Assembly: GCA_016199665.1 (NCBI GenBank)
Contig: JACQGG010000201.1
Coordinates: forward strand, 1 to 10,466
Direction: 5' to 3'
Source of the DNA: Acidobacteriota bacterium
GTDB taxonomy: Bacteria > Acidobacteriota > UBA6911 > JACQSX01
DNA length: 10,466 nt
Within the stretch, counting starts at the first letter, position 1. Every line of letters starts with the position of its first letter. The notes below the pieces were generated by a model that was not told the origin of the DNA, searched no databases, and saw only the letters and a list, made by a program, of their open reading frames with translations. Of this stretch, positions 1 to 6,640 are shown one piece after another. Made by a program: the position numbers and the translations under genes.

Positions 1-39
1 ACCTCGAACCCCGACGGCGATGCTGCTAGAATCGGCGGC

Positions 40-828
40 ATGATCGATGGCAAGAAAGTCGTGGTCATCCTGCCTGCCTACAACGCGGCTCAGACGCTGC
101 AGGCGACTTATTCCGAACTCCCGCGTCATCTGGTCGATGAGGTTCTTCTGGTGGACGATGCCAGTACCGATGAGACCGTGGCGCTGGCAAGAGCTTTGGG
201 GATTCGAACCCTCGTGCACGCCCGCAATCTCGGTTACGGCGGGAATCAGAAAACCTGCTACCGCGCGGCGCTGCAGACCGGTGCGGACGTGGTGGTGATG
301 GTCCACCCGGATTACCAGTATACGCCGAGGCTTGTGGGGGCCATGGCGTCGATGATCACCTGCGGAGAATATGACGTCGTCCTCGGATCCCGTATACTGG
401 GAGGCACGGCCCGCAGCGGAGGCATGCCGCGGTACAAGTATGTCGCAAATCGCTTTCTCACTGCCCTGCAGAATCTCCTGCAGGGGAGCAAGCTCTCGGA
501 ATTTCATACCGGATTTCGCGCCTTCAGCCGCGCGGTTCTGGAGACGCTTCCCCTGGAGGAGAACTCCAACGACTTTCTTTTTGACAATCAGATTCTGGCA
601 CAGGCCCAGGTGTTCGGATTTCGAATTGGCGAGATCAGTTGTCCCACGCGCTATTTCCCGGAAGCATCGTCCATCAATTTCGGCCGCTCGGTAAGATATG
701 GTCTGGGAGTGCTGAAAACCTCAGTGGAGGTTTTCGCCAAGCGCTGCGGCCTGTCAAATCCGACTTATCTCTCCCCGGCGGGCAGAAAGCTCAAAGTGGA
801 TCTCCTGCGCGATGCACGTTGGCATTGA
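40..828 (+). CDS. Family 2 glycosyltransferase (DPM1-like, GT-A fold)
   Basis: The 262-residue product is a GT2 enzyme, expected to move a sugar from a nucleotide donor to a lipid carrier or growing glycan at the inner face of the membrane. Visible motifs in order are LPAYNAAQTL at the N-terminus, VDDAST (D39-D40) in the nucleotide-binding loop, LGYGGNQKTCYRAAL, HPDYQY (D91 in the DXD position), VLGSRILGG and FHTGFRAFSR. There is no C-terminal membrane segment, so it is a soluble or peripheral GT2. Length is normal for the family. The ATG at 40 gives the typical start MIDGKKVVVILPAYN, but the frame is open upstream to the window edge, so a longer N-terminus cannot be excluded. Its last 17 nt overlap the next glycosyltransferase gene, which suggests translational coupling in a polysaccharide operon. 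The donor and acceptor cannot be read from the sequence. Confidence 0.92.
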   Translation: MIDGKKVVVILPAYNAAQTLQATYSELPRHLVDEVLLVDDASTDETVALARALGIRTLVHARNLGYGGNQKTCYRAALQTGADVVVMVHPDYQYTPRLVGAMASMITCGEYDVVLGSRILGGTARSGGMPRYKYVANRFLTALQNLLQGSKLSEFHTGFRAFSRAVLETLPLEENSNDFLFDNQILAQAQVFGFRIGEISCPTRYFPEASSINFGRSVRYGLGVLKTSVEVFAKRCGLSNPTYLSPAGRKLKVDLLRDARWH

Positions 829-1963
829 TTGCAAGACTTTACAGGACGGGCCGGCCGGCATGCGCACCTATCTGCGTAACCTGCTGGACGCGCTGGTTGA
901 CATTCCTGGAATCCGCCTGAGCTGTTTCATCTGCGCCGCCTTTAAAGACCCGGATCTGCCGGCCGGCGTCGGGATCCGGCGGGTCGCCGGTCCCTGGATT
1001 AACAACTTTGTCTGGATCGAATGGCAGCTTCTCCGGGCTGCGCGGCGCATGGCAGCCCCCGGCAAGCAGGCAGAGGCGAAACGTCCCGGGGCGGCAACGG
1101 CAGATCCGGCCCCTTCCGGAATTCAGGTCTTTCATTTTCCTGCCTACACGGCTTGCTCCCGGATGCCAATCCGGAAGGTTGTCAGCGTGCACGACGTCAG
1201 CTATGCCGCTCACCCGCACTGGTACCCGCATTCAAGCGGAAGATTCCGTCAGGCCTTCTATCGACGCTCTGCAACCGGCGCCGATGCGATCATCACGGCG
1301 TCGCATTTCTCCAAGAGTGAAATCGTTCGCGTTTATTCCGTCAGTCCAGAGCGCGTTTTTCCCATTCACCTTGCTTCCGGTCTGGAGGGGGTTCAGCCCG
1401 CGGATCTGTGGGACCAGGGCGGGCGAACGCGCCGCTACCTGCTGCATGTCGGAGATCTGCATGCCCGGCGAAATCTGCTGACCGCCCTGGATGCCTTTCA
1501 GGCTGTGGCGGCCGAGCAAGACCTGGAATTTGTCCTCATCGGCGAAGATCTGGGAGCCCGCGCCGAGATCGAGCGCCATGCGGCGATGCAGGGATGCGCG
1601 CAGCGGCTCCACTTTCTCCAGAATGTCCCCTTGGCCCAGATGCCGCACTGGTACCGAAACGCGTCCGCCCTGGTGTATCCCTCTGTCTACGAAGGCTTCG
1701 GTCTCCCGCTGCTGGAGGCAATGCAGTGGGGGTGCCCCGTGGTGGCGTCGCGCGCCGCGTCAATCCCGGAAATCACCGGAGACGCGGCCTGGATGGTCGA
1801 TCCTTTGAACTCGCGGGAAATCGCCGCCGGCATCCGTGCAATTCTGCAGCAGCCTCACCTGCGAGCAATGCTGGTCAGCAAAGGCATAGAGCGGGCTCGA
1901 AGCTTCAGTTGGCGCCGGACTGCCGAGCAAACTGTGGCAGTATATCGTCATGTTGTGGAGTAA
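812..1963 (+). CDS. Family 4 glycosyltransferase (GT-B fold)
   Basis: The 383-residue product is a retaining GT-B glycosyltransferase, probably adding a hexose (mannosyltransferase-like) to a lipid-linked oligosaccharide in the cytoplasm. The N-terminus MHVGIDCKTLQDGPAGMRTYL matches the usual GT4 opening with a glycine-rich acceptor loop. HDVSYAAHPHWYP lies in the N-terminal domain. The C-terminal domain has LHVGDLHARRN and the donor-binding E-x7-E motif EGFGLPLLE (E294 to E302), followed by GCPVVASRAASIPEITGDAA. An Ala/Pro/Lys-rich stretch near residues 84-103 looks like a family-specific insertion. The ATG at 812 lies inside the end of the upstream GT2 gene (17-nt overlap), with only a weak ribosome-binding site, consistent with coupled translation. 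The precise sugar is unknown. Confidence 0.93.
   Translation: MHVGIDCKTLQDGPAGMRTYLRNLLDALVDIPGIRLSCFICAAFKDPDLPAGVGIRRVAGPWINNFVWIEWQLLRAARRMAAPGKQAEAKRPGAATADPAPSGIQVFHFPAYTACSRMPIRKVVSVHDVSYAAHPHWYPHSSGRFRQAFYRRSATGADAIITASHFSKSEIVRVYSVSPERVFPIHLASGLEGVQPADLWDQGGRTRRYLLHVGDLHARRNLLTALDAFQAVAAEQDLEFVLIGEDLGARAEIERHAAMQGCAQRLHFLQNVPLAQMPHWYRNASALVYPSVYEGFGLPLLEAMQWGCPVVASRAASIPEITGDAAWMVDPLNSREIAAGIRAILQQPHLRAMLVSKGIERARSFSWRRTAEQTVAVYRHVVE
1955..1960 (+). promoter_or_regulatory. Ribosome binding site supporting the TTG start at 1970
   Basis: GTGGAG lies at 1955-1960, inside the end of the GT4 gene, and leaves 9 nt before a TTG codon at 1970. This spacing is good and supports TTG as the start of the sulfatase-like gene. 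The in-frame GTG at 2018 has no comparable site. Confidence 0.5.
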
Positions 1964-1969
1964 CCTGCA

Positions 1970-3886
1970 TTGAACGGCTCGATCTCAGGCGCGCCCCTTA
2001 ATCTTGAAGACCGCGTGAATGGGAAGGCGAGGCGCCGGACATGGACTTCGGCAAGCCTTTGGATGGTGTGCTGCGTTTTGGCAAACGGCCCGGGGAGGTT
2101 GCTCCCGGCGGCGGCCGCGCCGGGTCAGGATTCGGGCCGCAGCTTGTCTCCGGCAGCCGCGCTTCCCGACTGGAATGTGCTCTTGCTGACGATTGATTCG
2201 TGCCATGCGGGGCGAATGAGCTTGTACGGCAACAAAGTCAAGACTACGCCGAACCTGGACCGCTGGGCGCGGCAGGCAACTGTCTTTGACCGGGCCTACA
2301 GCGTTTCAGCCTGGACAGCGCCGGGCCTGGTCTCCCTCTTGTCCGGAACGCTGCCGGGAGTGCACGGCGTCGATTCGCGCGACCGTCGCGCCCCTTCTTC
2401 GCTTCCGACGCTGTTGAAGATTTTTCGGCAGCAGGGGTACGAGGTCCCCAACTTGAACTTTTTCACCTTTGCGCCTTACTACCAGAACCTGGGTCTGCCC
2501 CCCGTCGACAGGAGCTATTTTACGCAGGAGGATGGAGAGGAACTGCTCCACTACCTCGATCGAAACGCAGCCCGGCCGTTCTTCATCTGGTATCACACGA
2601 CCCAAGTCCACCAGCCTTACGATCCGCCTCAGGATGTCCTGCAACAGGTGATGAGAATGCACGAGGAAACGGATCGCATGCCGTCTGCGGGCGGCCGGAG
2701 ACCGGAAGCTTCAAGTCAGGAAGGATCTGGAAGGTCCGGACGACTCGGCTGGGAAGAAGCTTTTGAAACTCCGGGTATTCAGGCTGTCCGGCGCGGCGCG
2801 ATTGTGCCCAGAGGATCCGTGGAGTTCCGGTCCGGCGACGACCAGGCGCTTCGCGCCCTGTATGACAGCGAAATCTATCGCGTGGATTCTTTTCTGGGTC
2901 GTGTGCTGGACAAGCTGCGCGAGCAGAAACTGGAGGAACGAACTCTGGTTGTCATCACCGCAGACCATGGAGAGGAACTGCTGGAGCACGGATTTGTAGG
3001 ACATGCGAGCACCTCTTTGAACGCCCGCCTGTTTGAGGAGGTAACCCGGATTCCCCTGATCCTCCGCTTGCCGGGACAGAAAACCGGCAGGCGAGTTTCC
3101 GCTCTGGCGCAGCAGGTCGATGTGGCGGCGACGATTCTCGATCTTCTGGGCTGGCCGGCGCCCCCGGTCTCGCAGGGACAGACCCTGAAGCCATTTCTGG
3201 GAATGGGACCCGGGCGCCGACCCGTGAGGCAAGGGCCCTCAGCAGGTTCGATCCGATCCGGAACAAACCGCGCAACGCGGCGCTCAGAGATTTTTCTTGA
3301 GAGCGTCATCGCAGGAAACCAGACCAGCAAGGAACGTGAGAATATCTGGGTTCGGGCTGTTCGCACGCCTGCAGTCAAGTATGTGCAGGAGTCCAGCGAC
3401 GGGCGCATTACCGGGGAGTCCCTGTTTGACTTAAGGCAGGATCCGGGAGAGCGCAGGAATCTGGCCGCGCTCAGAAGCCGGGAAGTGCGCCGTTTCCGCG
3501 AGAGGATGGCTCGGCTGCAAAGCGAAAATCAGGCCGTGCGTGACCGGTATCTTCCGCCCGACCCTGCTTCGGCGAGTTTCGCCGGCCACGATTGCCCTGC
3601 CATCCAGATGCCGGAGCCCGGCCAGACACTCGATTACGCCTTGCACACCGGCGCCCTGTTGTTTCAATGGACCGGAGACGCCGACGCCGTCTACCGGATC
3701 GAGTATGACATCGGCCAAGGAGATCACCACGTGGCAGGGCAGTATGAAGCAAAGGGAAATTATCAGGTGCTGGGGCCGTTTCCTCCGGAACTCTGGAGGT
3801 CTCTGAAGGCCTGGAACCCGTTCAGGATCCGGGTCGCCTACAAAGGCGCTTCCTGCTGGAGCGACTGGCGGACCTTCCAGTTCTAG
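1970..3886 (+). CDS. Secreted sulfatase/phosphotransferase-superfamily protein with Thr nucleophile and C-terminal beta domain
   Basis: The 638-residue product has the sulfatase/alkaline-phosphatase fold. The metal-site Asp is in LLLTIDSCHAGRMSLYG (D76), and the nucleophile segment is WTAPGLVSLLSG. It fits the sulfatase pattern C-x-P-x-R-x-x-L-x-x-G except that Thr116 replaces Cys and Leu120 replaces Arg. Later metal ligands are present: TADHGEE (D332, H333) and VGHAST (H345), followed by RIPLILRLPG. HTTQVHQPYDPP is also typical. Thr nucleophiles are known in lipoteichoic-acid synthases and phosphoethanolamine transferases of this superfamily, so the formylglycine-dependent sulfatase label may be wrong. 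The N-terminus (basic residues, then a hydrophobic stretch and AAAAPG near residues 20-50) looks like a signal peptide. About 100 C-terminal residues (after residue 540, including ALLFQWTGDADAVYRIEYD) form a separate, probably beta-sandwich, domain. It starts with TTG 6 nt after the GT4 gene. An extracytoplasmic role in glycan modification is inferred from context. Confidence 0.85.
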   Translation: MNGSISGAPLNLEDRVNGKARRRTWTSASLWMVCCVLANGPGRLLPAAAAPGQDSGRSLSPAAALPDWNVLLLTIDSCHAGRMSLYGNKVKTTPNLDRWARQATVFDRAYSVSAWTAPGLVSLLSGTLPGVHGVDSRDRRAPSSLPTLLKIFRQQGYEVPNLNFFTFAPYYQNLGLPPVDRSYFTQEDGEELLHYLDRNAARPFFIWYHTTQVHQPYDPPQDVLQQVMRMHEETDRMPSAGGRRPEASSQEGSGRSGRLGWEEAFETPGIQAVRRGAIVPRGSVEFRSGDDQALRALYDSEIYRVDSFLGRVLDKLREQKLEERTLVVITADHGEELLEHGFVGHASTSLNARLFEEVTRIPLILRLPGQKTGRRVSALAQQVDVAATILDLLGWPAPPVSQGQTLKPFLGMGPGRRPVRQGPSAGSIRSGTNRATRRSEIFLESVIAGNQTSKERENIWVRAVRTPAVKYVQESSDGRITGESLFDLRQDPGERRNLAALRSREVRRFRERMARLQSENQAVRDRYLPPDPASASFAGHDCPAIQMPEPGQTLDYALHTGALLFQWTGDADAVYRIEYDIGQGDHHVAGQYEAKGNYQVLGPFPPELWRSLKAWNPFRIRVAYKGASCWSDWRTFQF

Positions 3887-4108
3887 ACGGGCACGCAGCC
3901 TGGATCCGGACCGTGACAGTCAGAACGGGTGAAAAAATTGGCGGGACCGAGCCGCGACAGTTATGGAGAGGCGGGGCGATTTCGTGTCGGTCTATCCAGC
4001 CTGCCTTCTTGCGCGGATTTCGCATAAAGGCATCGGGCCGGATGAGGCGTGGCGCCCCAAGGGTCGCAAGTCGTGCGGCCGGTCCTGTATCATTAAGTTC
4101 TTCACCGG
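3887..4108 (+). other. Intergenic region before the sugar-1-phosphate transferase gene
   Basis: These 222 nt contain no convincing gene. They hold one degenerate copy of the 28-bp repeat (3949-3976) and a TATCAT hexamer at 4088-4093 that could serve as a -10 element, with no good -35 match. There is no strong U-tract terminator after the sulfatase-like gene. A small open frame at 3913-4116 lacks recognisable features. Confidence 0.5.
3949..3976 (+). repeat. REP-like 28-bp repeat, copy A (degenerate)
   Basis: Aligned without gaps, this segment matches the minus-strand unit at 5591-5618 at 22 of 28 positions by hand count. It begins GAGCCGCGAC and contains GGAG and GGCG in the same places. It lies in the gap before the sugar-1-phosphate transferase gene, while the other two units lie in the gap after it. 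This fits a dispersed intergenic element. It is single and not part of an obvious inverted pair. Confidence 0.45.
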
Positions 4109-5524
4109 ATGATTGACGCAGGGGAGTACAAGAAACTTCGCATTGGTGTAACGCTGCTGGGCGATCTGGCCGCCGTCGCCCTGGCCTATGTATCTGCATT
4201 TTATCTGCGAGCCACCGTCCCGCTTCCCCTGGTTCAGGACTACATGCCTTTTGAGCGCTTTTATCAGGTTCACCACTATTGGACTGTTCTGTTCGGATCC
4301 CAGGCGGCGGTGCTTTACTTCTTCAGTTTGTATGATCCTGCTTATCTGGTTCAGAGGCGCCAGGCCCTATTGCAGATTCCGATCGCGATGCTGTTGCAAT
4401 TCCTCTCGGTGGTTACCTTCTACTTTTTTCGCGGCGAGTTTTTGTTTCCCCGTTCTATTTTCGTTTCCTTTTATTTTCTCAACAGCCTGCTGATTATCGC
4501 CTGGCGCGGCCTGCTGATCCGCCTCACTTCCCGGCCGCAGCAGAAACGGGTTGTTTTGTTCGGCCTGGGGAAAACAGCGCGCGAGTTCATCCGCAATGTG
4601 GAGGAAAACCCGTACTTCGGCCTGAAGATCGTCGGAGTCGTGGCTGTGTCGGATTCCCAGGACGGCAACGGCCCGATTCCGGCCGCGCGCGAGTTTGAAG
4701 GGTATCCGATTCTCGGAGGGCGCGACGACCTGGTTAACGTCATCGAGAGGCACCAGGTGGACACCATCGTGGTGACGCCGGAGTCCTCATGGCAGGACCA
4801 GTTGATCGACGCCATCGGCCGGAGCGAGCAGACCCGGGCGAATGTTCTGGTGGTGCCCTCGATTTTCGAAATGCTGATCAGCAAGATGCAGCATCTCAAG
4901 ATTCAGGACATTCCCCTGGTGGAAGTGGTAAGAAACCCGACGGCGGGGCCGCGCTCTTACACCAAGCGAATTCTGGATATTTTCTTTTCGCTGCTGTTGC
5001 TGGCCCTGCTGTTTCCCGCTTTCCTGCTGGTCGCACTGCTGATCAAGCTGAGCAGCCCGGGGCCGGCGATCTACCGGCAAAAGCGGGTCGGTTACGGAAG
5101 GGAGTTGTTTGTCGTCTATAAACTGCGCACCATGGTCGAGGACGCTGAGGCAAAGACGGGAGCGGTGCTGGCGGCCGAGTATGACAAGCGGATCACGCGG
5201 CTGGGACGGTGGCTGCGCCAATTCCGGCTGGATGAATTGCCGCAACTGATCAATATCCTGGGGGGCAGCATGAGTTTTGTGGGGCCCCGCCCGGAGCGGC
5301 CTGAGTTTGTTCAGGAGTTTGCCCGGACGATTCCAGGCTACCAGGGGCGCTTCAAAATGAAGCCGGGCATCACCGGCCTGGCGCAGGTCCATGTCGACTA
5401 TCACACCTCGGCCGAAATGAAGCTGCGTTACGATCTGGCGTACATATACAATCACAACCTGTTTATGGACCTGATGATCGTACTGGAAACCATCAAGATA
5501 ATGCTGACGCGCAAAGGAATCTAG
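4109..5524 (+). CDS. Polyprenyl-phosphate hexose-1-phosphate transferase (WcaJ/WbaP family)
   Basis: The 471-residue membrane enzyme transfers a sugar-1-phosphate from a UDP-sugar to undecaprenyl phosphate, the first committed step in exopolysaccharide or O-antigen unit synthesis. Four hydrophobic segments occupy about residues 8-140. A Rossmann-like domain with VVLFGLGKTAREF (around residue 152) follows. After K286, RILDIFFSLLLLALLFPAFL is the membrane-embedded re-entrant helix of the catalytic domain. That domain then shows PGPAIYRQKRVGYG, VYKLRTM, RLDELPQLINILGGSMSFVG with the catalytic Asp-Glu pair D375-E376, GPRPERPEF, and KPGITGLAQV. Length and layout match the family. The ATG at 4109 has no clear Shine-Dalgarno, but no better start is visible. 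It fits with the two upstream glycosyltransferase genes. The donor sugar (glucose or galactose type) cannot be decided. Confidence 0.95.
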   Translation: MIDAGEYKKLRIGVTLLGDLAAVALAYVSAFYLRATVPLPLVQDYMPFERFYQVHHYWTVLFGSQAAVLYFFSLYDPAYLVQRRQALLQIPIAMLLQFLSVVTFYFFRGEFLFPRSIFVSFYFLNSLLIIAWRGLLIRLTSRPQQKRVVLFGLGKTAREFIRNVEENPYFGLKIVGVVAVSDSQDGNGPIPAAREFEGYPILGGRDDLVNVIERHQVDTIVVTPESSWQDQLIDAIGRSEQTRANVLVVPSIFEMLISKMQHLKIQDIPLVEVVRNPTAGPRSYTKRILDIFFSLLLLALLFPAFLLVALLIKLSSPGPAIYRQKRVGYGRELFVVYKLRTMVEDAEAKTGAVLAAEYDKRITRLGRWLRQFRLDELPQLINILGGSMSFVGPRPERPEFVQEFARTIPGYQGRFKMKPGITGLAQVHVDYHTSAEMKLRYDLAYIYNHNLFMDLMIVLETIKIMLTRKGI

Positions 5525-5539
5525 CCCAACTTCGTCACA

Positions 5540-5567
5540 GAACCGCGCGCGTGAGCGAGCGGCGCGC
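5540..5567 (+). repeat. REP-like 28-bp repeat, copy B
   Basis: The unit begins GAACCGCG and contains GAGCGGCGCG near its end. It matches the opposite-strand unit at 5591-5618 at 23 of 28 positions by hand count, with 23 nt between the two. Such an inverted pair can fold into a long hairpin in DNA or RNA, as REPIN elements do. It starts 16 nt after the stop of the upstream gene. Confidence 0.6.
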
Positions 5568-5590
5568 TTACTCGCTTACTCATTGAGATT

Positions 5591-5618
5591 CCGCGCCGCT
5601 CCCTGACGGTCGCGGTTC
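5591..5618 (-). repeat. REP-like 28-bp repeat, copy C (inverted partner)
   Basis: Read on the minus strand this unit begins GAACCGCGACCGT and ends in GAGCGGCGCGG. It pairs with copy B (23 of 28 identical) and is also similar to copy A at 3949-3976 (22 of 28). Three copies within about 1.7 kb, all intergenic, suggest a dispersed family in this genome. No transposase (RAYT) gene is visible in the window. Confidence 0.6.
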
Positions 5619-5729
5619 CGGGACGACTCGGGCTGGTGGGGAGTTGAGATCGAAGGCCTCGGATCGGGGGCAGTTATGGACAGGCCTGGCGCGGACATGG
5701 ATGTGGACGGGCACCGCAGCGTGACGCGT

Positions 5730-5745
5730 CTTTCAGGCCTGAAAG
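5730..5745 (+). promoter_or_regulatory. 16-bp perfect palindrome just upstream of lgt
   Basis: CTTTCAGGCCTGAAAG is a perfect 16-bp palindrome ending 13 nt before the lgt ATG. The position fits either a dimeric repressor site or a small RNA hairpin next to the ribosome-binding region. Function is inferred from symmetry and position only. Confidence 0.35.
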
Positions 5746-5758
5746 GCACTAAACAGGG

Positions 5759-6529
5759 ATGTATCCGGTTTTTCTGAGAGTCGGCAGCCTCACCCTTTAC
5801 ACACACGGCGTCCTGACCGCGTTTGCCTTTCTGGCGGGGATCTGGCTGGCGCTCCGCCACGCGCAAAAACAGAATATGGACCCTGACCGGCTCAACCAGC
5901 TTTTTATTTACATCCTGATTTCCAGCATTGTCGGCGCCCGGCTGTTTTCGGTTCTGTTCGATGGGGAGTTTCAGTGGTACCGCGCCCATCCCTCGGAGAT
6001 TTTGAAGGTCTGGCAGGGGGGGCTGGTTTACTACGGCGGTTTTATCTTTGCCGTGGTCACCAGCGTCATTTTTCTGAACTTGCGCCGCATGCCGTTCTGG
6101 ACGACCTCGGACGTGCTGGCGCCTGCGGTGTCGCTGGGTCAGGTGATTGGGAGAATTGGCTGCCTGGCGGCCGCCGACTCGTGGGGAAAACCGACGCAGG
6201 TTGCGTGGGCCATCACTTACACAGACCCGGATGCGCTGGCGCCTTTGAACGTCCCGCTCCATCCGACCGAGTTTTATATGGTGCTCGGCAATCTGCTGAT
6301 TTTTTCACTGCTCCTCTGGCGGCGGCGACGCAAGAATTTCGAGGGTCAGATCTTCCTGGAATATGGAATCTGCTATTCGATCATCCGGTTTGGAATCGAG
6401 TTTTACCGCGATGATCCGCGCGGAATGTGGTTCGGAGATTTGCTGTCAACAGCGCAAATCATCAGTATCCTCCTCCTCTTGACGTCTCTCTCCTTTTACG
6501 TTCTGAGGCGGCCAGGGGCAAAGACCTGA
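5759..6529 (+). CDS. lgt: Prolipoprotein diacylglyceryl transferase
   Basis: The 256-residue inner-membrane enzyme transfers diacylglycerol from phosphatidylglycerol to the lipobox cysteine of prolipoproteins. Several hydrophobic helices are visible. The signature GRIGCLAAADSWGKPT carries R132 (equivalent to E. coli R143) and D140 in the place of E151. HPTEFY and YSIIRFGIEFYR (Y206 and R210, equivalent to Y235 and R239) follow. In the segment GGLVYYGGF, Tyr92 stands where E. coli has His103. YYGG variants occur, from memory, in lgt of several phyla, so activity is still expected. The ATG at 5759 is the first possible start because TAA lies in frame at 5750-5752. The ribosome-binding site is weak (AGGG directly against the ATG). 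It is flanked by repeats upstream and by a converging minus-strand gene downstream. Confidence 0.95.
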   Translation: MYPVFLRVGSLTLYTHGVLTAFAFLAGIWLALRHAQKQNMDPDRLNQLFIYILISSIVGARLFSVLFDGEFQWYRAHPSEILKVWQGGLVYYGGFIFAVVTSVIFLNLRRMPFWTTSDVLAPAVSLGQVIGRIGCLAAADSWGKPTQVAWAITYTDPDALAPLNVPLHPTEFYMVLGNLLIFSLLLWRRRRKNFEGQIFLEYGICYSIIRFGIEFYRDDPRGMWFGDLLSTAQIISILLLLTSLSFYVLRRPGAKT

Positions 6530-6640
6530 CTGGCTCTGGACGGGGTGTATTGGGGCCGTCTGCGATCTGATGACTCTCCAGAATCCAACGCCCCTTCTCC
6601 CGCTTTACACGAATGTGTGGCGGCCCAGTCAGCGGAAGTT

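Larger units (their letters stand above)
5525..5758 (+). other. Intergenic region before lgt, rich in repeats
   Basis: These 234 nt carry no supported gene. They hold an inverted pair of 28-bp repeat units (5540-5567 and 5591-5618), a 21-nt segment at 5671-5691 resembling one upstream of the sugar-1-phosphate transferase gene, and a 16-bp palindrome at 5730-5745. The minus-strand open frame over 5576-6262 is a shadow of lgt. Confidence 0.6.

Noticed and set aside
5551..5579. Hairpin (GTGAGCGAG with CTCGCTTAC) as a terminator of the sugar transferase gene
   Set aside because: It has no following U-tract, one G-U pair and an 11-nt loop. It overlaps REP-like copy B and is better explained by the repeat.
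5576..6262. Minus-strand open frame of 228 codons opposite lgt
   Set aside because: It is antisense to lgt, whose signature motifs are unmistakable, and it is rich in Arg/Gln/Pro as expected of a shadow.
6542..6594. GGGG..TTGG pairing with CCAA..CCCC as a terminator between lgt and the converging gene
   Set aside because: The stem is short and interrupted, the loop is about 30 nt, and no clear U-run follows.
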